Assembly: GCF_004358695.1 (NCBI RefSeq)
Contig: NZ_SNAA01000005.1
Location: 143,063-207,062, forward strand
DNA from: Palleronia sediminis
GTDB lineage: Bacteria > Pseudomonadota > Alphaproteobacteria > Rhodobacterales > Rhodobacteraceae
Direction: 5' to 3'
Length of the DNA stretch: 64,000 bases
Under the pieces are notes generated by a model. That model searched no databases. It saw nothing but the letters and a program-made list of their open reading frames with translations, and was not told the DNA's origin. The translations under genes were made by a program, and so were the position numbers. Each line of letters begins with the position of its first letter. Position 1 is the stretch's first letter. Below are positions 45,851 to 53,774 of the stretch, piece after piece.

Positions 45851-46783
45851 ATGGATCCGATCACCTCTCCGGACGGCACGCCCGTCTCTCCGCTGGCCTT
45901 CGGCACGATGCAGTTCGGCGGCCGCGCCGACCCGGACGAGGCGGCGCTGATGTACCGCGCCTGCCGCGAGCATGGCGTGACGATGTTCGACACCGCGCCG
46001 GTCTATGCCGACGGCCGCGCCGAAGAGATCCTCGGCCGCCTGATCGCCGATGACCGCGACGGGCTGATCGTCGCCACCAAGTCCGATTTCACCCGCGGCA
46101 ACGGCCGCACGGCCATCGCGGAATCGTGCGAGGCCAGCCGGACGCGGCTGGGGATCGACCGGATCGACCTGTTCTACCTGCACCGCTTCGACCCCGAGAC
46201 GCCCCTGCCCGAGAGTTTCGAGGCGCTGGCCACGCTGAAATCCAGGGGGCATATCCGCCGGATCGGGGTGTCGAACTTTGCCGCGTGGCAGGTGATGAAG
46301 GCGCAGGCCGCGGCCACCGCCGTCGGGCTGCGGATCGACGCGATCCAGCCGATGCTTAACCTCGTCAAGCGCCAGGCCGAGGTCGAGCTTTTGCCCATGG
46401 CGCGCGACCAGGGAATGTCGGTCTTTCCCTATTCGCCGCTGGGCGGGGGGCTTTTGACCGGCAAGTACCGCGCCGGGATGCAGGGTCGGCTGACCGAGGA
46501 CGACGCCTATCGGCGCCGCTATGGCGAGGAATGGATGCACAACACCGCCGCCGATCTCAAGACGATCGCGCTGCAATACCGCACCGATCCCGAAACGCTC
46601 GCCGTCGCCTGGGCGATGCGCCGCCCCGGCGTGACCGCGCCGATCCTGGGCGCGCGGTCGCTCGAACAGCTCTTGCCGTCGCTGGCCGCGCTGTCGGTCA
46701 GGCTCGACGATGCGCTCTATGCCCGGATCACGGCGCTGGGCCGCAGCCCCGCCACCGCCACCGATCGCAGCGAGGAGGCCTGA
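45851..46783 (+). CDS. Aldo/keto reductase
   Basis: A 310-residue NADPH-dependent oxidoreductase of the AKR fold. The catalytic tetrad is visible: Asp and Tyr in MFDTAPVYADG, Lys in IVATKSDF and His in LFYLHRFD. IGVSNFAAWQ and PYSPLGGGLLTGKY match the family. Substrate cannot be inferred. The start at 45851 (MDPITSPDGTPVSPLAFG) is preferred over an in-frame ATG 14 codons upstream. Confidence 0.9.
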   Translation: MDPITSPDGTPVSPLAFGTMQFGGRADPDEAALMYRACREHGVTMFDTAPVYADGRAEEILGRLIADDRDGLIVATKSDFTRGNGRTAIAESCEASRTRLGIDRIDLFYLHRFDPETPLPESFEALATLKSRGHIRRIGVSNFAAWQVMKAQAAATAVGLRIDAIQPMLNLVKRQAEVELLPMARDQGMSVFPYSPLGGGLLTGKYRAGMQGRLTEDDAYRRRYGEEWMHNTAADLKTIALQYRTDPETLAVAWAMRRPGVTAPILGARSLEQLLPSLAALSVRLDDALYARITALGRSPATATDRSEEA

Positions 46784-46835
46784 GCGCCGCCCCGCCCCGT
46801 TCCCGTTCCGCCCGTTCCGCTTTCCGAGGATCGCC

Positions 46836-47639
46836 ATGACGCTGACCCGTTTCCCCGCAATCTGCGCCCTCTCGGCCCTGCTGGCGCTGGCCGCCTGCGG
46901 CGGCGGCCGCACCGTCGGACTGCCCTCGCCCGATATCGGGGCGGCCACCGTGACGCGCGCCGATTTCGGCGACAGCGATCCGACCGACTGGGGCGGGCCG
47001 GGCCCGGCCGCCTACGCGGTGCACGGGATCGACCTGTCCAAGTTCCAGAGCCGCGTCGACTGGCGCCGTGCCCGCGCGGCGGGAGTGAATTTCGCCTTCA
47101 TCAAGGCGACCGAGGGGGGCGACCGGCTCGACCCCTATTTCGCCGAGAACTTCCGCGGCGCGACCGAGGCCGGGATCGCCCCCGGCGCCTATCATTTCTA
47201 CTATTTCTGCACCGATGCCGAACGGCAGGCGCGGTGGTTCATCGAGAACGTGCCGCGCACGCCCGGCGCCATGCCGCCCGTGGTCGACCTGGAGTGGAAC
47301 CCGTTCTCGCCCACCTGCACCTATCGCCCCCCCGCCGAAGAGGTGCGGGCCGAGGTGACGAAGTTCATGGACATCATCGCGCGCCATTACGGCCAGCGCC
47401 CGATCATCTACACTACCCCCGATTTCTGGGAGCGCAACGAGATCGCGCGCCTGGGCGGCGAGACGTGGCTGCGCGCCGTGGCCGAGACGCCCGACAAGGT
47501 CTATCCCGGCGCGCGCTGGACCTTTTGGCAATATACCGGGACGGGGATCATCGACGGCATCGCGGGGCCTGTCGATATCAACGTCTTTGCCGGGTCGCCG
47601 GCCGAGTGGCGCGCCTGGCGGGCGGCCCGCGCGATCTGA
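46836..47639 (+). CDS. GH25 family lysozyme-like lipoprotein
   Basis: A 267-residue protein with a lipoprotein signal (LSALLALAAC, Cys at about residue 21). The glycoside hydrolase family 25 domain follows: VHGIDLSKFQSRVDW (first catalytic Asp), FAFIKATEGGD, GAYHFYYFC and the acidic pair in VVDLEWNP, then WTFWQYTGTG near the end. GH25 enzymes cleave the N-acetylmuramyl bond of peptidoglycan, suggesting wall remodelling at the outer membrane. It lies 52 bases after the aldo/keto reductase gene on the same strand. Confidence 0.88.
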   Translation: MTLTRFPAICALSALLALAACGGGRTVGLPSPDIGAATVTRADFGDSDPTDWGGPGPAAYAVHGIDLSKFQSRVDWRRARAAGVNFAFIKATEGGDRLDPYFAENFRGATEAGIAPGAYHFYYFCTDAERQARWFIENVPRTPGAMPPVVDLEWNPFSPTCTYRPPAEEVRAEVTKFMDIIARHYGQRPIIYTTPDFWERNEIARLGGETWLRAVAETPDKVYPGARWTFWQYTGTGIIDGIAGPVDINVFAGSPAEWRAWRAARAI

Positions 47640-47670
47640 GACCGCGCGCCGGCGGCGGCCGGAGCGTTCG

Positions 47671-47690
47671 GGGTATTTGCAAAGAGAAGA
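47671..47690. repeat. Recurrent intergenic 20-bp motif, copy 2
   Basis: GGGTATTTGCAAAGAGAAGA lies between the convergent GH25 and FAD/GcvT genes. It is the exact reverse complement of the copy at 55260-55279 and near-identical to the copy at 12016-12035. Confidence 0.75.
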
Positions 47691-47691
47691 C

Positions 47692-47720
47692 GGGGGCGGC
47701 GCCGCATCGGCCGCGCCCCC
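47692..47720. terminator. Hairpin between convergent genes
   Basis: GGGGGCG (47692-47698) pairs with CGCCCCC (47714-47720) directly after the recurrent motif, in the gap between two convergent genes. It could serve both directions. No U-run. Confidence 0.4.
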
Positions 47721-47729
47721 GCGCCCCTG

Positions 47730-50228
47730 TCAGCCGTCGGCGCGGATGCGCGCGTTCTGCGGATCGTACGGGCTGTCCTCGGTCACTTGCGCGTCGTGGA
47801 GGTCGCGGAACATCCGCACCTTGAGCCGCGTGCCCGGCGCGGCGAGATCGGGGCGGACATAGCCCATGGCGATCGGGCGGTCATGCGCGACCGAATAGCC
47901 GCCCGAGGTCAGGCGCCCGACCGTTTCGCCGTCATGCAGGATCGCCTCGCGGCCCCAGGGGTCGGCATCGCCCGGCCCCGCATCGAGCAGGAGCGTCACG
48001 CAGCGCGCACGGATGCCGGTGTCCTGCATCGCATACTTGCCGTGGAACTCTTTCGAGAGATCGACGAAGCGGTCGAGCCCCGCCTCGAGCGGGGTGGCGT
48101 CGCGGCCGAGTTCGTTGCCGAAGGCGCGGTAGGATTTTTCCTGCCGCAGCCAGTTCTGGGCGCGCGCGCCGACGGGTTTGAGCCCGTGCGGCGCCCCGGC
48201 CTCCATCAAGCGGTCGAAGAGGTGGTTCTGCATCTCGACGGGGTGATGAAGCTCCCACCCGAGCTCGCCCGTATAGGCAACGCGGATGGCGGTCACGGGC
48301 ACCATGCCGAGCTCGATCTCGCGGGCCGAGAGCCACGGAAAGCGCGCATTGGACAGCGCGGTGTCGGGATCGGGATCGCGGATCAGCGCCTTGAGGATGT
48401 CGCGCGCATTGGGGCCGGCCAGCGCGAAGACGCCGTATTGCGTGGTCACGTCCTGAAGCACCATCGCGCCGAAGCGCGGCGCCATGTCCTCCATCGCGCG
48501 GCGCAGGTAGTCGGCGTCATAGGCCGCCCATGCCCCGGCGCTGACGAGGTAATACTGGTCCTCGGCCTGGCGCAGGATGGTGTATTCGATGCGCGTCGTG
48601 CCCGCGCCGGTCAGCGCGTAGGTGAGGTTGACGCGCCCGACACGGGGCAGGCGGTTGGTGGTGAACCAGTCGAGAAACGCGGTCGCGCCCGGCCCTTTCA
48701 GCACATGCTTGGCAAAGGCGGTGGCGTCGATGAGCCCGGCCGCCTCGCGGATCGCGCGGGCCTCGTCGCGGGCATGGGGCCACCAGCCGCCGCGGCGGAA
48801 ACTGCGCGCCTGCGCGTCGTCGAACCCCTGGGGGGCGAAGTAATTGGGACGTTCCCACCCGTTCACCGCGCCGAACTGCGCCCCCAGCGCGGCCATGCGG
48901 TCGTAGCAGGGCGCCGTCCGCAGCGGGCGCGTGGCGGGCCGTTCCTCGTCGGGGTGATGGAGGATGAAGACGTGTTCGTAGGCCTCTTCGTTCTTGGCCA
49001 CGGACCAGTCGGTGGTGATCCAGTCGCCGAAGCGGCGCGGATCGAGCGAGGCCATGTCGATCTCTGCCTCGCCCTCGACCATCATCTGCGCGAGGTAATG
49101 CCCCGCGCCCCCGGCCGCCGTGATGCCGAAGCTGAACCCCTCGGCCAGCCACATGTTGCGCAGCCCCGGCGCCGGGCCGATCAGCGGGTTGCCGTCGGGC
49201 GTATAGCAGATCGGGCCGTTGAAATCGGCCTTGAGCCCCACCTCTTCGGAGGAGGGGATGCGGTGGATGAAGGACATGTACTCGGCCTCGATCCGGTCGA
49301 GATCGAGCGGAAAGAGATCGGCGCGGAAACTGTCGGGCACGCCATAGCGGAACCGCGCCGGCGCGTTGCGTTCATAAGGGCCGAGGATCCAGCCGCCGCG
49401 TTCCTCGCGGACATACCACTTGGCATCGGCATCGCGCAGCACGGGATGCTCGGCATGGCCCTCGGCGCGCCAGGCCTGCAACGCGGGATCGGGTTCGGTG
49501 ACGATATACTGGTGTTCGACCGGGATCGCGGGGATCTTGATGCCCAGCATCCGCGCGGTGCGCTGCGCGTGGTTGCCGGTCGCGGTGACGACATGCTCGG
49601 CGCGGATGACCTGCCGCTCGTCGGTGGGCACGAGGTTGCCGCCCCGCTCGGCCATCCGGGTCACGCTGACGCGCCAGTGATCGCCCGCCCAGTCATAGCC
49701 GTCGACCTGCCAGCGGCGTTCGATCGTGGCGCCGTGCTGGCGCGCGCCCTTGGCCATGGCCATCGAGACGTCGGCGGGGTTGATGTAGCCGTCGGTGGGG
49801 TGAAGGATCGCGCCCACGAGATCGTCGGTGCGCACCAGCGGGAAACGCTCGGCGATATCGCGCGGCGTCAGCCATTCGAAGGGCACGCCCACCGTCTCGG
49901 CCGTGGCCGCGTAGAGCATGTATTCGTCCATGCGGGCCGTGGACTGGGCCATGCGCAGGTTGCCCACCACCGAGAACCCCGGATCGAGATCGGTCTCGGC
50001 CTTGAGGGTCTTGTAGAACCGGATCGAGTAGTCGTGAATCCATGTCGTCGCGTAGGACATGTTGAAATAGGGCAGAAGCCCCGCCGCATGCCATGTCGAC
50101 CCGGCGGTCAGCTCGTCGCGTTCGAGCAGCATCACGTCGCGCCACCCCGCGCGGGCGAGGTGATAGGCGATCGAGGTCCCCACCGCGCCACCGCCCACGA
50201 CAAGGGCCTTTACGTCCGTTTTCATCAT
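47730..50228 (-). CDS. FAD-dependent oxidoreductase / GcvT fusion (dimethylglycine/sarcosine dehydrogenase-like)
   Basis: An 832-residue enzyme. An N-terminal FAD domain (GGGAVGTSIAYHLARAG near residue 10; the TAGSTWHAAGLLP motif, whose His usually carries covalent FAD) occupies about residues 1-390. FAO_M and tetrahydrofolate-binding GCV_T domains follow to the C-terminus. The family oxidatively demethylates N-methyl amines such as dimethylglycine or sarcosine and passes the carbon to folate. The start MMKTDVK is at 50228. It lies next to tauC on the same strand, but a terminator separates them. A methylated amine or N-methyltaurine substrate is only an inference. Confidence 0.88.
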   Translation of the reverse strand: MMKTDVKALVVGGGAVGTSIAYHLARAGWRDVMLLERDELTAGSTWHAAGLLPYFNMSYATTWIHDYSIRFYKTLKAETDLDPGFSVVGNLRMAQSTARMDEYMLYAATAETVGVPFEWLTPRDIAERFPLVRTDDLVGAILHPTDGYINPADVSMAMAKGARQHGATIERRWQVDGYDWAGDHWRVSVTRMAERGGNLVPTDERQVIRAEHVVTATGNHAQRTARMLGIKIPAIPVEHQYIVTEPDPALQAWRAEGHAEHPVLRDADAKWYVREERGGWILGPYERNAPARFRYGVPDSFRADLFPLDLDRIEAEYMSFIHRIPSSEEVGLKADFNGPICYTPDGNPLIGPAPGLRNMWLAEGFSFGITAAGGAGHYLAQMMVEGEAEIDMASLDPRRFGDWITTDWSVAKNEEAYEHVFILHHPDEERPATRPLRTAPCYDRMAALGAQFGAVNGWERPNYFAPQGFDDAQARSFRRGGWWPHARDEARAIREAAGLIDATAFAKHVLKGPGATAFLDWFTTNRLPRVGRVNLTYALTGAGTTRIEYTILRQAEDQYYLVSAGAWAAYDADYLRRAMEDMAPRFGAMVLQDVTTQYGVFALAGPNARDILKALIRDPDPDTALSNARFPWLSAREIELGMVPVTAIRVAYTGELGWELHHPVEMQNHLFDRLMEAGAPHGLKPVGARAQNWLRQEKSYRAFGNELGRDATPLEAGLDRFVDLSKEFHGKYAMQDTGIRARCVTLLLDAGPGDADPWGREAILHDGETVGRLTSGGYSVAHDRPIAMGYVRPDLAAPGTRLKVRMFRDLHDAQVTEDSPYDPQNARIRADG

Positions 50229-50301
50229 GTCACTCCGTCCCGGCCCGCCCCGCATATCGCATCCGGGCGCCCGTCACGGCGCAGGGCCGACTTGTGAGGG
50301 G

Positions 50302-50336
50302 AAAAAAACGACGCGCCTGCCGGGGGGAGTCCCCCG
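50302..50336 (-). terminator. Rho-independent terminator of tauABC
   Basis: Right after the tauC stop, CGGGGG (50321-50326) pairs with CCCCCG (50331-50336) with a four-base loop. On the transcribed strand a run of seven T (50308-50302) lies 12 bases on. GACG/CGTC bases can extend the stem. This is the clearest U-run terminator in the window. Confidence 0.6.
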
Positions 50337-51677
50337 TCACCCCCGTCCTTTCCATGGCACCAGCCAGCGTTCGGCGCGGCGCATCAGCATATCGATGCCG
50401 AAGCCGATGATGCCGATAAGCACGATGCCCATGATGACGATGTCGGTGGACTGGAACTTGGAGGCGACCATGATCATCATGCCTGCGCCCTTTTCGGCGG
50501 CGACGAGCTCGGCCGCGACGACGGTGCCCCAGCACACGCCCATCGCCACGCGCGCGCCGGTGAATATCTCGGGCAACGAGTTGGGGATGATGACGTGGCG
50601 CAGCACCTGCCATTTCGACGCGCCCAGCGAATAGGCCGCGTGGACCTTGGAGATCGCCACGCCCGAAACGCCCGAGCGGGCGGCGATGGCCATGATCCAG
50701 AGCGCGGCGAGAAACAGCAGGATGATCTTGCCGACCTCGCCGATGCCCGCCCAGATGATGACCAGCGGGATCAGGGCCAGCGGCGGCACGGGGCGCATGA
50801 ACTCGACGATGGGGTCGAACCAGCCGCGGAACCAGTCCGACAGCCCCATCGCGTAGCCCAGCGGGATGCCGACCATGGCGCCCAGCGCGAAACCGACGAT
50901 GACGCGGAACAGCGAATAGCCCAGATGCTCCCACAGGGTCGAGTTGCGGTAGCCGGTCGAGGCGATCTCGGTCAGGCGCTGCCACACGGTTTCGGGGGCG
51001 GGCAGCCAGATCGGCTCCATCTGCATGCCGGTGGCGGGGATGATGTTGGGCGTGCCCTTGCCCGACAGCGCGACGCGGCCGAACCCCACGCGCACGCTTT
51101 CGCCGGGCGCGACGGGCTGGCCGTCGATGGCCGTGATCTCGGCGCCCTCGTCGCGGCCGAGCTCGTCGTTGCGGTCGACGCGCAAGAGCTCGCTGCGGTA
51201 TTCGGCGATGGCGATGGAGTCGTTCTTTGCAAAACCCTCGCCCGGCGCGACCTCGGGGGCCTCGGCCTCGCTTTCGCGGGGATAGACCAGCACCTCGACC
51301 GTGGCGTCGTCGGACCGCCCGTCGGGCAGGGTGACGGTGTAGGTAAAGCTGCCGGTCCCGGTAAAGGCGCCCGGCGCGTGCAGCCATGACGGCAGCAGGG
51401 CCGAGCCGGTGAAGGCCGCCCAGAGCACGAAGATCAGAACCACGGACACGACCGAAGCGACCCCGTTCGAGCGCACCGCGCTTTCGTCGCCGAAGGTCAC
51501 CGTCTTGAGCGACCGGAAATCGCTGGCCGGGCGCAGGATGCGGCGCGCCAGCGAATAGAGCGCGAGCGCGGCGAGGATCAGCAGGATATAGCCGAGGATA
51601 TAGGGCGCGGCGTAGAGGATCGTCCGCAGCACCGACACGAACTCGGCCGCGAGATCGCCCAGCAGGAACGGCGTCAT
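50337..51677 (-). CDS. tauC: Taurine ABC transporter permease with extracytoplasmic insertion
   Basis: A 446-residue permease, far longer than the usual 250-280 of the TauC/SsuC family. Residues 1-50 hold an extra membrane helix (about 20-45). A second helix (about 73-95) ends in LLPSWLHAPG, which aligns with the normal loop before LPxPxxVW. About 120 residues are inserted there, starting FTYTVTLPDGRSDDATVEVLVYP (110-132), which looks like a strand of a cadherin/VCBS-type beta-sandwich. The normal permease core resumes at LPAPETVWQRL (about 225), with the EAA loop LGASKWQVLRHVIIPNS near 351. It overlaps tauB (ATGA at 51674-51677). Confidence 0.9.
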   Translation of the reverse strand: MTPFLLGDLAAEFVSVLRTILYAAPYILGYILLILAALALYSLARRILRPASDFRSLKTVTFGDESAVRSNGVASVVSVVLIFVLWAAFTGSALLPSWLHAPGAFTGTGSFTYTVTLPDGRSDDATVEVLVYPRESEAEAPEVAPGEGFAKNDSIAIAEYRSELLRVDRNDELGRDEGAEITAIDGQPVAPGESVRVGFGRVALSGKGTPNIIPATGMQMEPIWLPAPETVWQRLTEIASTGYRNSTLWEHLGYSLFRVIVGFALGAMVGIPLGYAMGLSDWFRGWFDPIVEFMRPVPPLALIPLVIIWAGIGEVGKIILLFLAALWIMAIAARSGVSGVAISKVHAAYSLGASKWQVLRHVIIPNSLPEIFTGARVAMGVCWGTVVAAELVAAEKGAGMMIMVASKFQSTDIVIMGIVLIGIIGFGIDMLMRRAERWLVPWKGRG

Positions 51678-52483
51678 GCGTGCGCCCCCTCGTTGCGACC
51701 CATGATTTCCTCTTCCATTTCCCAGATCATCGACAGGATCTCTTCGCGGGTCTTGGCGAAATCGGGGTGTTTCTTGACCTCGCGCAGGTCCTGCCCGACG
51801 CCCATCTCGGCAAAGGGCAGCTCATAGGTCTGGTGGATGCGGCCCGGACGCGGCGCCATGACAATCAGCCGCTCGCCCAGCAACAGCGCCTCTTCGACGG
51901 AATGGGTGATGAGGATCACGGTCTTGCCGGTCTCTTTCCAGAGCTTGAGCACGAGGCCCTGCATCTTTTCGCGGGTGAGCGCGTCGAGCGCGCCAAGCGG
52001 CTCGTCCATCAGCACGACATCGGGATCGTTGGCGAGGCAGCGCGCCAGTGCCACGCGCTGCTGCATCCCGCCCGACAGCTCGTAGACGGCCTTTTCCTTG
52101 AACTGCGCGAGCCCCACCACGTCGAGCAGATGATCGACGGTCTCGCGCCGTTCGGCGGCCTTGACGCCCGCCATGCGGGGGCCGAAGCCCACGTTCTCGC
52201 GCACGCTCATCCATTCGAACAGGGCGCCTTGCTGAAAGACCATGCCGCGCTCGGCATCGGGGCCGGTGACGCGGTGATCGCCCAGCATGATCCTGCCCTC
52301 GGTCGGCGCAAGAAACCCCGCGAGGATGTTGAGAAGCGTGGTCTTGCCGCATCCCGACGGCCCCAGGACGCTGAGAAGCTCGCCCTCCTTGAGGTGCAGG
52401 GTGACGTTCTTGAGCGCCTCGACGATGCCGCCTCCGGGCAGGTCGAAGCGCATCGAGATGTCGTCGATCAGCAGATCGGGCAT
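51674..52483 (-). CDS. tauB: Taurine ABC transporter ATP-binding protein
   Basis: A 269-residue ATPase of the nitrate/sulfonate/taurine group: Walker A GPSGCGKTT, Q-loop VFQQGALFEWM, signature LSGGMQQRV, Walker B VVLMDEPLGALD and H-loop ITHSVEEA. The C-terminal 50 residues extend past the ATPase core and end in an acidic helix. It lies between tauA (82-base gap with a hairpin) and tauC (4-base overlap). Confidence 0.93.
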   Translation of the reverse strand: MPDLLIDDISMRFDLPGGGIVEALKNVTLHLKEGELLSVLGPSGCGKTTLLNILAGFLAPTEGRIMLGDHRVTGPDAERGMVFQQGALFEWMSVRENVGFGPRMAGVKAAERRETVDHLLDVVGLAQFKEKAVYELSGGMQQRVALARCLANDPDVVLMDEPLGALDALTREKMQGLVLKLWKETGKTVILITHSVEEALLLGERLIVMAPRPGRIHQTYELPFAEMGVGQDLREVKKHPDFAKTREEILSMIWEMEEEIMGRNEGAHA

Positions 52484-52531
52484 CGGCAGGTGGCTCTCGT
52501 TTCGGGAAGAATCGTTGCGGTCCGTCTGGTC

Positions 52532-52556
52532 GGGCCGGCCCTCGGGGGGCCGGCCC
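52532..52556 (-). terminator. Intercistronic hairpin after tauA
   Basis: Perfect 10-bp stem, GGGCCGGCCC at 52532-52541 and again at 52547-52556 (self-complementary), five-base loop, nine bases past the tauA stop. It probably raises the TauA:TauBC ratio by protecting the tauA message. Confidence 0.7.
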
Positions 52557-52565
52557 GCGCATCAA

Positions 52566-53570
52566 TCACATATCCGCGGCGGCCTGCAACGGGTCGGTAT
52601 TGATCGCGTCGGCATAGCTCTCGCGCGCGGACTGGATCGAGCCCGCCTCGACAAAGACCTGTGCCACGCCGCTCATGAACTCGGGCGCGCCGCGGCCCAG
52701 CCATTTCTCGGAAAGCTGTTCCTCGGCCGGCGGAAAGACGAAGGTCTCGAGCGTGCTTGCGGCCACCGACGGCTCCATGCCGGCATCCTTGGCGATGACC
52801 TCGATCATCTCGTCGCGGTTCTCGCCCGAGTTCCACATCTCGTTGGCCTCGGCCGTGACCGACAGGAACTGCGCGACCAGGTCGGGATTCTCGCTGACGA
52901 AGGCCGCCGGGGCCGAGGTCAGGTCGAAGACGAGGATGCCCAGATCCTCCTTTTCGGGGCCGGTGAGCAGGACGTTGCCATGTTCCTTCATGCGGCGCAG
53001 CGCCCCGCCCCAGCCGCAGGCCATGTCGACGCTGCCCTGCGCCAGCGCCGCCGCGCCCTCGGCGGGGGCCATGTCGACGATCTCCATGCCCGAGGTATCG
53101 ACTCCGAAATGCTCCATCTGCCGCAGGAACCCGTAATGCGCGGCGGTGCCCAGCGGCACGGCGGCCTTCTTGCCGGCCAGCTCGTCCGCGCTGTCCTTGT
53201 CGATCTCGAGCGAGGATTGCACGACGCAGTTGTCGTTTTCGGAATAGCTCACCGCCACGTCGAGCGCCTGGAGATCCTGGCCCGCGCTGGTGGCCACCAC
53301 GAAGGGCGGCACGCCCTGGCTGACGGCAAGCTGCACGTCGCCGCTGGCCATCGCCGCCGACATCGCGGTGCCGGTGTCGAAGCTGACCCAGTTGATCGGG
53401 ATGCCCATCGCCTCTTCGTACATGCCTTTCTGCTTGGCGTACTGGAACGGCATGGGCCATTCGAGGAAATAGGCCACGGTCAGCTCGTCCACCTGGGCCT
53501 GCGCCGTTCCGGTCGCGCCGGCAAAGGCCAGCGCCGCGGCGACGCCGCTCAAAAGGGTGGTTCTGGTCAT
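52566..53570 (-). CDS. tauA: Taurine ABC transporter substrate-binding protein
   Basis: A 334-residue periplasmic protein with a signal peptide ending in GTAQAQ. VAYFLEWPMPFQYAKQKGMYE, SGDVQLAVSQGVPPFVVATSAG and VPLGTAAHYGFL match the TauA group of the aliphatic-sulfonate binding family. It is the first gene of tauABC and diverges from tpa, whose product uses taurine; this context supports taurine as ligand. Confidence 0.92.
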   Translation of the reverse strand: MTRTTLLSGVAAALAFAGATGTAQAQVDELTVAYFLEWPMPFQYAKQKGMYEEAMGIPINWVSFDTGTAMSAAMASGDVQLAVSQGVPPFVVATSAGQDLQALDVAVSYSENDNCVVQSSLEIDKDSADELAGKKAAVPLGTAAHYGFLRQMEHFGVDTSGMEIVDMAPAEGAAALAQGSVDMACGWGGALRRMKEHGNVLLTGPEKEDLGILVFDLTSAPAAFVSENPDLVAQFLSVTAEANEMWNSGENRDEMIEVIAKDAGMEPSVAASTLETFVFPPAEEQLSEKWLGRGAPEFMSGVAQVFVEAGSIQSARESYADAINTDPLQAAADM

Positions 53571-53712
53571 GCTAGGTCTCCCTGTTCTTGCATCCGGTCC
53601 CGGATATTGGAGATCGCGCCGGACGGCTCCGGCACGCTCGATCCCGACTGAACCACAGGGTTTCCCGCGACGAAAGGGTTAACGTGCCCTCTCGACGCGG
53701 GGCGGGATTGTA

Positions 53713-53745
53713 GCGCATCATGCGCCATCTCATGGCCCCTAGGGG
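53713..53745. promoter_or_regulatory. Palindromes in the tauA-tpa divergent region
   Basis: Two inverted repeats lie between tauA and tpa: GCGCAT-C-ATGCGC (53713-53725) and CCCCTAGGGG (53736-53745). Either could be a regulator site controlling both taurine operons. I do not find the CTGGAC repeats described for Rhodobacter TauR. No tauR gene is in the window. Confidence 0.4.
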
Positions 53746-53774
53746 GCCGGGTCCGCGATACGGGAGCCTTCGCC

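Noticed and set aside
53571-53774. TauR operator repeats (CTGGAC type)
   Set aside because: No CTGGAC repeat is found in the gap; only unrelated palindromes are present.
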